NCBI GenBank assembly: GCA_019409045.1
Contig: DXVG01000118.1
Coordinates: forward strand, 1-5,928
DNA: 5,928 bases
Direction of reading: 5' to 3'
From: Clostridiales bacterium
GTDB taxonomy: Bacteria > Bacillota > Clostridia > Christensenellales > Aristaeellaceae
Made by a program: the position numbers and the translations under genes. The notes beneath the pieces are model-generated. The model ran no database searches, was not told the origin of the DNA, and saw only the letters and a program-made list of their open reading frames with translations. This document shows, one piece after another, positions 1 to 5,497 of this stretch; within the stretch, counting starts at the first letter, position 1; each line of letters begins with the position of its first letter.

Positions 1-666
1 GACGAGTGCGTGCGCCTGGCCGCACGGCAGGCAGCGCGCACGCCGGGCGGCGTGCTGGTGCAGGACACGGCCTGGCCCGGATACGAGCAGGTCCCGCTGT
101 GGATAATGCAGGGCTATCTCACCATGGCGCTGGAGGCGGACGAGCAGCTCGGCGCGCCGCCGACGCACATATTCCTGCAGGCGGGCGTGGGCTCGATGGC
201 CGCGGCGGTGGCGGCGTACTTCCACCTGCGCCATCCGGAAGCGCCGCCGCGCGTGATCGTGGTGGAGCCCACGGCGGCGGACTGCTTTTTCCGCAGCGCG
301 CGCGCCGGGCGCATCGAGGCGGTGCGCGGCGACATGAACACGATGATGGCGGGGCTGGCCTGCGGCGAGCCCAACCCTATCGCGTGGGACATACTCGACC
401 GCCTGGCCTGCGCGTTTCTCTCCTGCGAGGACGCGGTGGCTGCGCGGGGCATGCGCATGCTGGCGGCGCCGGCGGGCGGGGACGCACCCGTGGTATCCGG
501 CGAGAGCGGCGCGGTGTGCCTGGGCGCGCTGCCCGAGCTTGTGGCGGACAGCGCGGCGCGCGGCGCGCTGGGGCTCGGCCCGGACGCGCGGGTCCTGCTG
601 TTTTCCACCGAGGGCGCGACCGACCCGGAGAACTACCGCCGCGTGACGGGTGCGGTGCGCGTGTAG
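1..666 (+). CDS. dpaL: Diaminopropionate ammonia-lyase, C-terminal part (5' truncated by window)
   Basis: This PLP-dependent fold-type II lyase converts 2,3-diaminopropionate to pyruvate and two ammonia in the cytoplasm. The frame is open from base 1, so the true start lies upstream. The 221 residues visible are roughly the C-terminal 55% of a family usually about 400 aa long. Seen in the sequence: QDTAWPGYEQVP at residues 21-32, then WIMQGY; the glycine-rich AGVGSM (61-66), the usual PLP-phosphate loop of this fold; VVEPTAADC; GDMNTMMAGLACGEPN; SGESGAV (166-172); and STEGATDPENYR near the C-terminus. These blocks together are characteristic of the DpaL/YgeX family rather than of serine or threonine dehydratases. 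The aspartate in QDTAW is probably one of the two catalytic aspartates known in the enterobacterial enzyme, though I have not aligned it. The PLP lysine would be upstream of the window. The gene ends in TAG and converges on the next gene over a shared hairpin. The GTG at 10 is not a credible start. Confidence 0.93.
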   Translation, partial: DECVRLAARQAARTPGGVLVQDTAWPGYEQVPLWIMQGYLTMALEADEQLGAPPTHIFLQAGVGSMAAAVAAYFHLRHPEAPPRVIVVEPTAADCFFRSARAGRIEAVRGDMNTMMAGLACGEPNPIAWDILDRLACAFLSCEDAVAARGMRMLAAPAGGDAPVVSGESGAVCLGALPELVADSAARGALGLGPDARVLLFSTEGATDPENYRRVTGAVRV

Positions 667-679
667 CGCCGCGCAAACG

Positions 680-707
680 CGCCCCCGAACGCAAGGGTTC
701 GGGGGCG
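680..707. terminator. Shared hairpin terminator between convergent genes
   Basis: The arms CGCCCCCGAAC (680-690) and GTTCGGGGGCG (697-707) form a perfect 11-bp stem around a 6-base loop. It lies 13 bases after the lyase stop and 9 bases before the end of the opposing gene. The stem is strong, but the following T runs are short: TT on the plus strand and GTTT on the minus strand. It probably serves both genes, with termination efficiency uncertain. Confidence 0.7.
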
Positions 708-715
708 TTGGCGCC

Positions 716-2311
716 CTATCGCTCCCACTTGTCGGCGAGGCTGTCGATCTGGCTGGTGAACTTCGCAAGCTCCTTGTTTGCCATGCCCTCGCAGCCGCGC
801 GCAACGCGCATCAGGCGGTTGACCGCGTCGAGCAGGCGATCCAGCGCATTGCTCTTGGCGCGCTGCTTGGCCTTGAGCGCGGGCACGCCCTCGGGCCACT
901 CCACCACCTCGTCCGCCGCCAGGTCGTACACAGCGCCGCTGAAGGGCGCGCGCGCGTCGTACCCCATGCCCTTGAGCGAATCCACGAACGCGCGGCAGGA
1001 GGCGTCGTCCCCGTGGTTGACAAACACGCGCCGGGGCTTTTCCTCAAACGCCTTGAGCCATGCGATCAGCCCGTCGCGGTCGGCATGGCCGCTCACGCCG
1101 GGCAGCGTCTTGACCTCGGCGGCGACCTCCACTTCCTCGCCGAAGAGCTTGACCTTCTTCGCGCCCTCGACGATCTGCCGCCCCAGCGTGCCCTCGGCCT
1201 GATAGCCGACGAACAGCACGGTGGATTCCCTGCGCCAGAGGTTGTGCTTGAGGTGGTGGCGGATGCGGCCGGCCTCGCACATGCCGCTGGCGGAGAGCAC
1301 GACCTTGGGGGTCTTGTCGAAGTTGATGTTCTTGCTCTCCTCCACGCTGACGCTGGTCTTGAGCCCGTCAAACCAGATGGGGTTCACGCCCTCGCGGATG
1401 AGCGCGCGCGTCTCATCGTCCAGCGAGTCCGGCTCGGCCTGCAAAAACACCGCCGTGGCCTCGTTGGCAAGCGGGCTGTCCACATACACGGGGAAGCCGT
1501 CGTGCCCGTGCACGAGGCCCTCGAGCTTGATCTGGCGCAGGAAGTAGAGCATCTCCTGCGTGCGGCCCACGGCGAAGGAGGGGATGATGACGTTGCCGCC
1601 GCGGTCGAACGTGCGCTGCAGCACCTCGGCAAGCGCCCGAGGGTAGTCCACGCGCGCCTTCTGGTGCAGGCGGTCGCCATAGGTGGACTCGATGACCAGC
1701 ATGTCCGCGCCCTGGACGGGCTGCGGGTCCCGCAAGAGGGGCTGGCCGGTGTTGCCCACGTCGCCGCTGAAGACGAGCTTGCGCTCCACATCGCCCTCGC
1801 GCAGCCACAGCTCGATGGCCGCGGAGCCCAGCAGGTGGCCGATGTCGGTAAAGCGTATGTCCACGCCCTCGAGCACCTGTAGCCGCTCCCCGTAGCGGCA
1901 GGGCCGCAGCAGGGAGAGCGCGCCCTCGGCGTCCTCCAGCGTGTAGAGGGGCTCCTCGAGGGGGCCGCCCGCGCGCTGCGCCTTGCGGTTTTTCCACTCC
2001 GCCTCGGACTGCTGTATGTGCGCGCTGTCGCGCAGCATAATCTGCAGAAGGTTGCACGTCTCCAACGTCGCGTAGATCGGCCCGCGGAAGCCCCGCTTGT
2101 ACAGAAGCGGCAGGTTGCCGGAGTGGTCGATGTGCGCGTGCGTCACCAGCGCGCACAGGACGTCCGCAGGCGGTATGGGAAGCTCGCGGTTGACGAAGCG
2201 GTTCACGCCCTGCTCCATGCCGCAATCGACGACAAATGCGCGGCCATTGACGGTTAGCAGCGTCTGGCTACCCGTCACCTCGTGCGCCGCGCCCAGAAAT
2301 TCCATGCGCAT
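716..2311 (-). CDS. MBL-fold beta-CASP ribonuclease-type protein (CPSF-73/YSH1-like)
   Basis: This is a probable cytoplasmic zinc-dependent RNA endo- or exonuclease of 531 aa, a normal length for bacterial CPSF-73-like proteins. The metallo-beta-lactamase core carries HAHIDH (58-63), a GHLLGSA histidine (H159) and SGD (D184), which are the expected two-zinc ligands. The beta-CASP insert follows: IESTYGD (E208 region, motif A), IIPSFAVGRTQE (242-253), YVDSPLA (276-282), LSASGMCEAGRIRHH (339-353) and VGYQAEGTLGR (368-378). The RMMBL segment has SGHAD (407-411, the motif C histidine) and FVNHGD (430-435). A charged, probably helical tail covers about 478-531. The first ATG (2311) is chosen because AAGGAG lies 9 bases upstream; the ATG two codons in would be too far from it. 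A sigma-A promoter sits directly upstream. The family also includes hydrolases named only as 'MBL-fold metallo-hydrolase', so the exact RNA substrate cannot be stated. All catalytic residues appear intact. Confidence 0.9.
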   Translation of the reverse strand: MRMEFLGAAHEVTGSQTLLTVNGRAFVVDCGMEQGVNRFVNRELPIPPADVLCALVTHAHIDHSGNLPLLYKRGFRGPIYATLETCNLLQIMLRDSAHIQQSEAEWKNRKAQRAGGPLEEPLYTLEDAEGALSLLRPCRYGERLQVLEGVDIRFTDIGHLLGSAAIELWLREGDVERKLVFSGDVGNTGQPLLRDPQPVQGADMLVIESTYGDRLHQKARVDYPRALAEVLQRTFDRGGNVIIPSFAVGRTQEMLYFLRQIKLEGLVHGHDGFPVYVDSPLANEATAVFLQAEPDSLDDETRALIREGVNPIWFDGLKTSVSVEESKNINFDKTPKVVLSASGMCEAGRIRHHLKHNLWRRESTVLFVGYQAEGTLGRQIVEGAKKVKLFGEEVEVAAEVKTLPGVSGHADRDGLIAWLKAFEEKPRRVFVNHGDDASCRAFVDSLKGMGYDARAPFSGAVYDLAADEVVEWPEGVPALKAKQRAKSNALDRLLDAVNRLMRVARGCEGMANKELAKFTSQIDSLADKWER

Positions 2312-2332
2312 ACGCTCACGCTCCTTTTTTCC

Positions 2333-2361
2333 ATTATACCCGCTTTGTGCAGGCTTAGCAA
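2333..2361 (-). promoter_or_regulatory. Sigma-A-type promoter of the beta-CASP gene
   Basis: Read on the minus strand: TTGCTA (2361-2356), a 17-base spacer, and a perfect TATAAT (2338-2333). The predicted transcription start is near 2325-2328. This leaves a leader of only about 15 bases, which is little more than the ribosome binding site. Confidence 0.75.
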
Positions 2362-2369
2362 GCGCGCTT
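2360..2369. repeat. 10-bp palindrome AAGCGCGCTT in the divergent control region
   Basis: This is a perfect palindrome with no loop, so it is not a terminator hairpin. It touches the outer end of the minus-strand -35 box and lies 16 bases before the plus-strand -35 box. It could be an operator half-site or a whole operator for the divergent genes. Chance occurrence in GC-rich, CG-repeat-prone DNA is equally possible. Confidence 0.3.
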
Positions 2370-2384
2370 TTTTCGCCGGGACAC

Positions 2385-2414
2385 TTCCCATGCGCGCGGT
2401 GGATGTGCTATAAT
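2385..2414 (+). promoter_or_regulatory. Extended -10 promoter of pncB
   Basis: A perfect TATAAT at 2409-2414 is preceded by TGC (2406-2408), giving an extended -10. A weaker -35 match, TTCCCA, lies at 2385-2390 with an 18-base spacer. Transcription would start near 2420, giving a leader of about 34 bases before the pncB ATG. It is divergent from the minus-strand promoter, with the two -10 boxes about 70 bases apart. Confidence 0.75.
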
Positions 2415-2424
2415 CGGAAAAACG

Positions 2425-2440
2425 GCGCGATCGGTCGCGC
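2425..2440 (+). other. Small hairpin in the pncB leader
   Basis: GCGCGA (2425-2430) and TCGCGC (2435-2440) pair perfectly around TCGG. The hairpin would form close to the 5' end of the predicted transcript and ends two bases before the GAGGTG ribosome binding site (2443-2448). It could protect the mRNA end or modulate ribosome access. No known riboswitch is recognisable in a leader this short. Confidence 0.4.
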
Positions 2441-2454
2441 GTGAGGTGTGCACT

Positions 2455-3906
2455 ATGTTTGAACAGCATCGGGAACGAAACCTGTCCATGGTGATGGACT
2501 TTTATGAGCTGACCATGTCCAACGGCTATTTCCGGGACGGCGTGGGCAATGTGCGCGCGGCGTTTGACGTGTTCTACCGCAAAAACCCCGACAGCGGCGG
2601 CTTTGCCATATTCGCGGGGCTCGAGCAGGTGGCCGACTACATCCGCAGCCTGCACTTCGACGCGGAGGACATAGACTTTCTGCGCGCGCAGGGCATATTC
2701 GACGAGGATTTTCTCGAATACCTGCGCCATTTCCGCTTCACCGGCGACCTCTACGCGCTGCGCGAGGGCACGGTGATGTATCCCAACACGCCGGTGGTGA
2801 CGGTGGTCGCGCCGCTGATCGAAGCGCAGATCGTGGAGACGGCGCTGCTTCTGGAGATCAACCACCAGTCGCTGATCGCCACCAAGGCCAACCGCATCGT
2901 GCGCGCGGCGCAGGGGCGCGTGGTCAGCGATTTCGGCGCCCGCCGCGCCCACAACATAGACTCCGCCGTCTACGGCGCGCGCGCCTCCTACATCGGCGGC
3001 GTGGATTCCACCGCCACGGTGCTGGCCGGGCAGATGTTTAATATCCCCGTTTCCGGGACGATGGCGCACTCGTGGGTGATGTTCTACCCGGACGAGTACA
3101 CGGCCTTTGAAAAGTACGCCCGCGCCTATCCCGACGGCTGCACGCTGCTGGTGGACACCTACGACGTGCTGGAAAGCGGCGTTCCCAACGCCATCCGCGT
3201 GGCCAAAGAGGTGCTGGAGCCGATGGGCAAGCGCCTCAGGGGCATCCGTCTGGACAGCGGCGATTTGGCCTACCTTTCCAAAAAATCCCGCGCCATGCTC
3301 GACGAGGCGGGGCTGACGGACTGCAAGATCGTCGCCTCCAACAGTCTGGACGAGATGACCATCTCCTCCCTGCTCAGTCAGGGGGCGAAGATCGACATCT
3401 TCGGCGTGGGCGAACGGCTGATCACCGCGCGCAGCGAGCCGGTGTTCGGCGCGGTGTACAAGCTGGTAGCCGTGGAGGAAAACGGCCGCTTCGCGCCGCG
3501 CATCAAGATCTCCGAAAACGTGGAAAAGGTCACCAACCCCGGCCTCAAGCGGCTGTTGCGCGTCTACGACCAGCACGGCAAGAGCGTGGCGGACCTTCTG
3601 ACGCTGGCGGAGGAACCGCTGCCGGGCGCGGAACCGTACCGCTTCGTCGATCCCGTGCGACCGTGGCGCATCCGTCACTTTGAGAACTGCCGCTTTGAGG
3701 ACATGCATGTGTGCGTGTTCAAGGGCGGAAAGCTCATGTATCAGCCCGAGCCTCTTAACGAGGTGCGCGCCTATGTGCAGCGGCAGCTTTCCTCGCAGGT
3801 GTGGGAGGAGGAGCAGCGCTTTGAAAACCCGCACATACACTATGTGGATATGAGCCCGCGCATGTACGAACTGAAGATGAGCATGCTCGACAAGGCGCGC
3901 GGATAA
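2455..3906 (+). CDS. pncB: Nicotinate phosphoribosyltransferase
   Basis: This cytoplasmic enzyme joins nicotinate and PRPP to make nicotinate mononucleotide, usually with ATP hydrolysis, and is the first step of the Preiss-Handler route to NAD. The 483-aa length and motifs match the Gram-positive/animal-type family. Seen: DFYELTMSNGYF (15-26) at the N-terminus; VFYRKNP followed by GGFAIFAGLEQV; SDFGARRAHN (158-167); GTMAHSWVMF (201-210), where H205 matches the histidine phosphorylated in this family; VDTYDVLESG (233-242); GIRLDSGDL (263-271), the PRPP-binding strand; VASNSLDE; and FGVGERLITA (316-325). The ATG at 2455 is preferred over the in-frame GTG at 2446 because GAGGTG (2443-2448) lies 6 bases before the ATG and overlaps the GTG. 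It has its own promoter, divergent from the RNase-like gene. The secreted-protein gene follows 90 bases downstream and may be co-transcribed. The protein appears complete and unremarkable. Confidence 0.96.
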   Translation: MFEQHRERNLSMVMDFYELTMSNGYFRDGVGNVRAAFDVFYRKNPDSGGFAIFAGLEQVADYIRSLHFDAEDIDFLRAQGIFDEDFLEYLRHFRFTGDLYALREGTVMYPNTPVVTVVAPLIEAQIVETALLLEINHQSLIATKANRIVRAAQGRVVSDFGARRAHNIDSAVYGARASYIGGVDSTATVLAGQMFNIPVSGTMAHSWVMFYPDEYTAFEKYARAYPDGCTLLVDTYDVLESGVPNAIRVAKEVLEPMGKRLRGIRLDSGDLAYLSKKSRAMLDEAGLTDCKIVASNSLDEMTISSLLSQGAKIDIFGVGERLITARSEPVFGAVYKLVAVEENGRFAPRIKISENVEKVTNPGLKRLLRVYDQHGKSVADLLTLAEEPLPGAEPYRFVDPVRPWRIRHFENCRFEDMHVCVFKGGKLMYQPEPLNEVRAYVQRQLSSQVWEEEQRFENPHIHYVDMSPRMYELKMSMLDKARG

Positions 3907-3925
3907 TTTGGAAAGGCATGGGAAC

Positions 3926-3950
3926 CTTCGCGGGCGCTTCCGCGCCCAAG
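3926..3950 (+). other. Bulged GC hairpin after pncB
   Basis: GGGCGC (3932-3937) and GCGCCC (3942-3947) form a 6-bp stem with a TTCC loop. CTT (3926-3928) and AAG (3948-3950) can extend it across a 3-base bulge. No T tract follows, so it is a weak terminator candidate at best. A second small hairpin, CGGAA/TTCCG (3957-3969), is followed by AATTTT. Together they may attenuate read-through from pncB into the next gene, or only mark the 3' end. I see no convincing promoter in 3907-3996. Confidence 0.3.
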
Positions 3951-3984
3951 GAGATACGGAAACATTCCGAATTTTGAAGAAAGC

Positions 3985-3993
3985 GAAGTGATC
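3985..3993 (+). promoter_or_regulatory. Ribosome binding site that decides the start of the secreted protein
   Basis: GAAGTGATC differs at one base from the GAGGTGATC complement of the 16S rRNA 3' end. Its GAAG core lies 8 bases before the ATG at 3997. It overlaps the competing in-frame GTG at 3988, which argues for the ATG. Confidence 0.6.
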
Positions 3994-3996
3994 CCC

Positions 3997-4809
3997 ATGA
4001 AAAAGCTGCTGGCGGCGCTGGCCGCCCTGTGCCTCACCCTTGCCCCCGTGGCCTTGGCGGAGCCGGAGAATACCGCCACCCTCTATGTGGTCGCCTACGG
4101 CGAGGAGGTGGGGCAGTACCCGCTGGGATATTCAGGGGAATTGACCGCCGAAAGGCTGCTGGAAGGGCTGTCCGCGCTGACGGAGCACGCCTTTGCCTGT
4201 GAAAGCATCGAGCGGGAGGGCGAGGCGATCACCCTCACATGGTCGAGCGAGGCCTCGCTCATGCCCGGCGTGGACGCGCCCATGGAAGTGGAAAGCCTGC
4301 AATTGACCTTCTACGATTTTGATTCCACGCTGCAATTCATGCTGGACAGCGCCTACCACACGCTGGTCAACAATCTGGGCGTGCAGAAGGTGTTTTTCAA
4401 CACCATCGAAAGCGCGGGGCTGCACTTTTTGAACACCGACGGCACATGGGCGCTGCCCGCAGGGGCCGCCTACAACGGCAGCTTTGCAAGCTGGTACGCC
4501 ACAGGCTATACCTTTGAGGACACGCGATCGCCGGAGATGATGGGCGACCCGGGCGACAACATCAGCGCCGAAGACGCGGCTCAGATCGCCTACGCCTACC
4601 TCGCATACGGGGAGGGCGCGGACGGCTGGCGCATCATCCTTGAGGGCTTCTCGGAGGCGGATGGCTGCGAGGGCTACGCCTTCAGCATTGGTCAGGGCGA
4701 TGGCGACGGCTACGCGGAGAGCTTCGGCGCGCTGGTGACCTACGATGGCGGCGTGTACGCACGCAAGGCCGGGGAAACGGAGTATACGCTTTTCACGAAT
4801 TGGAAGTAA
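3997..4809 (+). CDS. Secreted protein of unknown function (tentative GerMN-like N-terminal part)
   Basis: I do not recognise this 270-aa protein with confidence. It begins with a clear signal peptide: MKK, a hydrophobic core over about residues 4-20 rich in Leu and Ala, and an ALA|EP cleavage site after residue 21. No lipobox cysteine is present at the cleavage site, so it is released or loosely held outside the membrane. The mature protein is acidic. Residues about 27-145 alternate strands and a helix and include a late stretch around LVNNLGVQKVFF (123-134). This resembles the GerMN fold of sporulation and germination proteins, but the match is by eye only. Residues about 188-270 (ISAEDAAQIAYAYL, then a Gly/Asp-rich part and VTYDGGVYARK) look like a separate small domain ending in a two-strand hairpin, reminiscent of PepSY-like folds. 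A hairpin terminator follows. The gene may be the second cistron after pncB, with no functional link evident. Confidence 0.85.
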   Translation: MKKLLAALAALCLTLAPVALAEPENTATLYVVAYGEEVGQYPLGYSGELTAERLLEGLSALTEHAFACESIEREGEAITLTWSSEASLMPGVDAPMEVESLQLTFYDFDSTLQFMLDSAYHTLVNNLGVQKVFFNTIESAGLHFLNTDGTWALPAGAAYNGSFASWYATGYTFEDTRSPEMMGDPGDNISAEDAAQIAYAYLAYGEGADGWRIILEGFSEADGCEGYAFSIGQGDGDGYAESFGALVTYDGGVYARKAGETEYTLFTNWK

Positions 4810-4813
4810 ACCG

Positions 4814-4857
4814 CAAAAAGCATCGGCGGTGGGGCAGGGCGTTCTGCCGCCTTTTTG
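4814..4857 (+). terminator. Rho-independent terminator after the secreted-protein gene
   Basis: CAAAAAG (4814-4820) and CTTTTTG (4851-4857) pair as an outer stem. Inside it, GGCAG (4833-4837) pairs with CTGCC (4844-4848) around GGCGTT, and GGC (4825-4827) can pair with GCC (4849-4851) across a bulge. The T tract is 4852-4856. It begins 4 bases after the TAA and isolates the AT-rich gene that follows from upstream transcription. Confidence 0.7.
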
Positions 4858-4875
4858 TTCCTTTCTCCGCCGTTT

Positions 4876-4885
4876 TACCGCGGTA
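4876..4885. repeat. 10-bp palindrome TACCGCGGTA at the GC-to-AT boundary
   Basis: This perfect palindrome sits exactly where base composition falls from GC-rich to AT-rich. No matching copy was found at the right edge of the island, where the nearest resemblance is only ACCGC near 5480. It could be a relic of an integration junction, an operator, or chance. Confidence 0.3.
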
Positions 4886-4889
4886 TTCT

Positions 4890-4920
4890 TTGAAATAGAA
4901 AATGATAATGACGATAAAAT
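4890..4920 (+). promoter_or_regulatory. Promoter of the AT-rich HExxH gene
   Basis: TTGAAA (4890-4895) matches five of six -35 bases. The -10 is either GATAAA (4913-4918, 17-base spacer) or TAAAAT (4915-4920, 19-base spacer). It lies within the AT-rich stretch, so the gene appears to have arrived with its own promoter. AT-rich DNA gives such matches easily, so confidence is moderate. Confidence 0.5.
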
Positions 4921-4946
4921 AGGTAAGTTGTAGATTGGAGTTAGTT

Positions 4947-5408
4947 ATGAAAAATGTAATATATATATTAATTCAATGCACTTGGGGATTGCCACAAACA
5001 TTGTTAGGATTTATAGTACTTTTAATTAATATAAAAAATAAACATTATTTTTATCACGGTGCAATTATTACTGAAAGAAATGTTCCTTCAAGTGTATCTT
5101 TGGGAATGTTCGTCTTTACAACAACTAATCCGATGAAAGATAAAAGAACAAAAAATAAAATACCAGATGAAGAATTAAGTAAAAGGCTTTTAGTTCACGA
5201 ATATGGTCATACAATTCAATCCCTTATTTTGGGACCATTATATTTAATAATAATGGGGATTCCATCAACACTATGGGGATTTTTGCCATATTTTCAAAAT
5301 AAAAGAAACAACGGAGTATCTTACTTTAGCTTTTTTACAGAAAAGCTTGCTAATTATTTAGGTGAAAAAGTTACAAAAGAAAAATCAATGGAAAATGCTA
5401 TTATATAA
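4947..5408 (+). CDS. Small membrane protein with HEYGH zinc-protease-like motif; likely horizontally acquired
   Basis: This 153-aa protein has no name I can give. A first hydrophobic segment covers about residues 3-27. A loop or soluble part carries KHYFYHGAIITE and SLGMFVF. H84-E85-Y-G-H88 is a perfect HExxH zincin signature, followed at once by a second hydrophobic segment (about 93-112, containing GPLYLIIMGIPSTLWG). A short tail contains YFSFFTEKLANYLG, whose Glu132 could be the third zinc ligand. Related short proteins with HEYGHTIQS, PLYL, GIPS and TEKxAN blocks occur, to my recollection, as 'hypothetical' proteins in gut Firmicutes and Bacteroidetes. Proteolytic activity is inference. 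The ATG at 4947 is chosen because GGAG (4937-4940) lies 6 bases before it; an upstream in-frame TTG at 4935 lacks such a site. Codons are strongly A/T-ending, unlike every neighbour, and GC is about 25-30% in the parts counted. It stands alone between a terminator and the next gene's promoter. Confidence 0.85.
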   Translation: MKNVIYILIQCTWGLPQTLLGFIVLLINIKNKHYFYHGAIITERNVPSSVSLGMFVFTTTNPMKDKRTKNKIPDEELSKRLLVHEYGHTIQSLILGPLYLIIMGIPSTLWGFLPYFQNKRNNGVSYFSFFTEKLANYLGEKVTKEKSMENAII

Positions 5409-5425
5409 ATTACAATTTTAGTGAG

Positions 5426-5447
5426 AGTAATTATATTGATAATTACT
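5426..5447. repeat. 9-bp perfect inverted repeat, possible operator or weak terminator
   Basis: AGTAATTAT (5426-5434) and ATAATTACT (5439-5447) are exact reverse complements around ATTG. The site lies 18 bases after the HExxH gene. The hairpin is AT-only in most pairs and is followed by TTACA, so it would be a poor terminator. It overlaps a TTGATA -35-like box (5436-5441) ahead of the next gene, which fits an operator better. Confidence 0.5.
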
Positions 5448-5458
5448 TTACATACTTA

Positions 5459-5467
5459 TGGTACACT
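5459..5467 (+). promoter_or_regulatory. Extended -10 promoter of the SCP2-like gene
   Basis: TGG followed by TACACT (5462-5467) gives an extended -10, the same style as the pncB promoter. The best -35 match, TTGATA (5436-5441), is 20 bases upstream, longer than ideal. An extended -10 can tolerate this. The predicted start is near 5473, about 25 bases before the ATG. Confidence 0.5.
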
Positions 5468-5497
5468 GTTTCTAACACACCGCAGGGAGGAAACGCC

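Noticed and set aside
6..1202. 398-codon open frame across the lyase and the end of the convergent gene
   Set aside because: It is low-complexity Arg/Gly/Ala in a shifted frame and crosses the inter-gene hairpin. The lyase frame explains the region.
650..1882. 410-codon open frame on the plus strand opposite the beta-CASP gene
   Set aside because: It is a shadow of the minus-strand gene with Ala/His/Leu-biased composition, no ribosome binding site and no motif. The minus-strand gene has all catalytic motifs.
2275..3840. 521-codon open frame on the minus strand opposite pncB
   Set aside because: It is a GC-rich antisense shadow: His/Val/Gly/Arg-rich with no family motif, fully covering a clear pncB, and extending through the divergent promoters.
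3948..3953. AAGGAG as a ribosome binding site for a small gene after pncB
   Set aside because: No start codon with an open frame of useful length lies at the right distance downstream.
4902..4920. Fur- or PerR-like box in the promoter of the HExxH gene (GATAATGACGATAAAAT)
   Set aside because: The first eight bases resemble a Fur box, but the second half does not match and there is no dyad symmetry. AT-rich DNA gives such partial matches by chance.
4857..5490. Terminal inverted or direct repeats marking the AT-rich island as an insertion sequence
   Set aside because: Comparison by eye of the two edges found only short resemblances (ACCGC; GGTA followed by CT and TTT), too weak to call, and no transposase is encoded.
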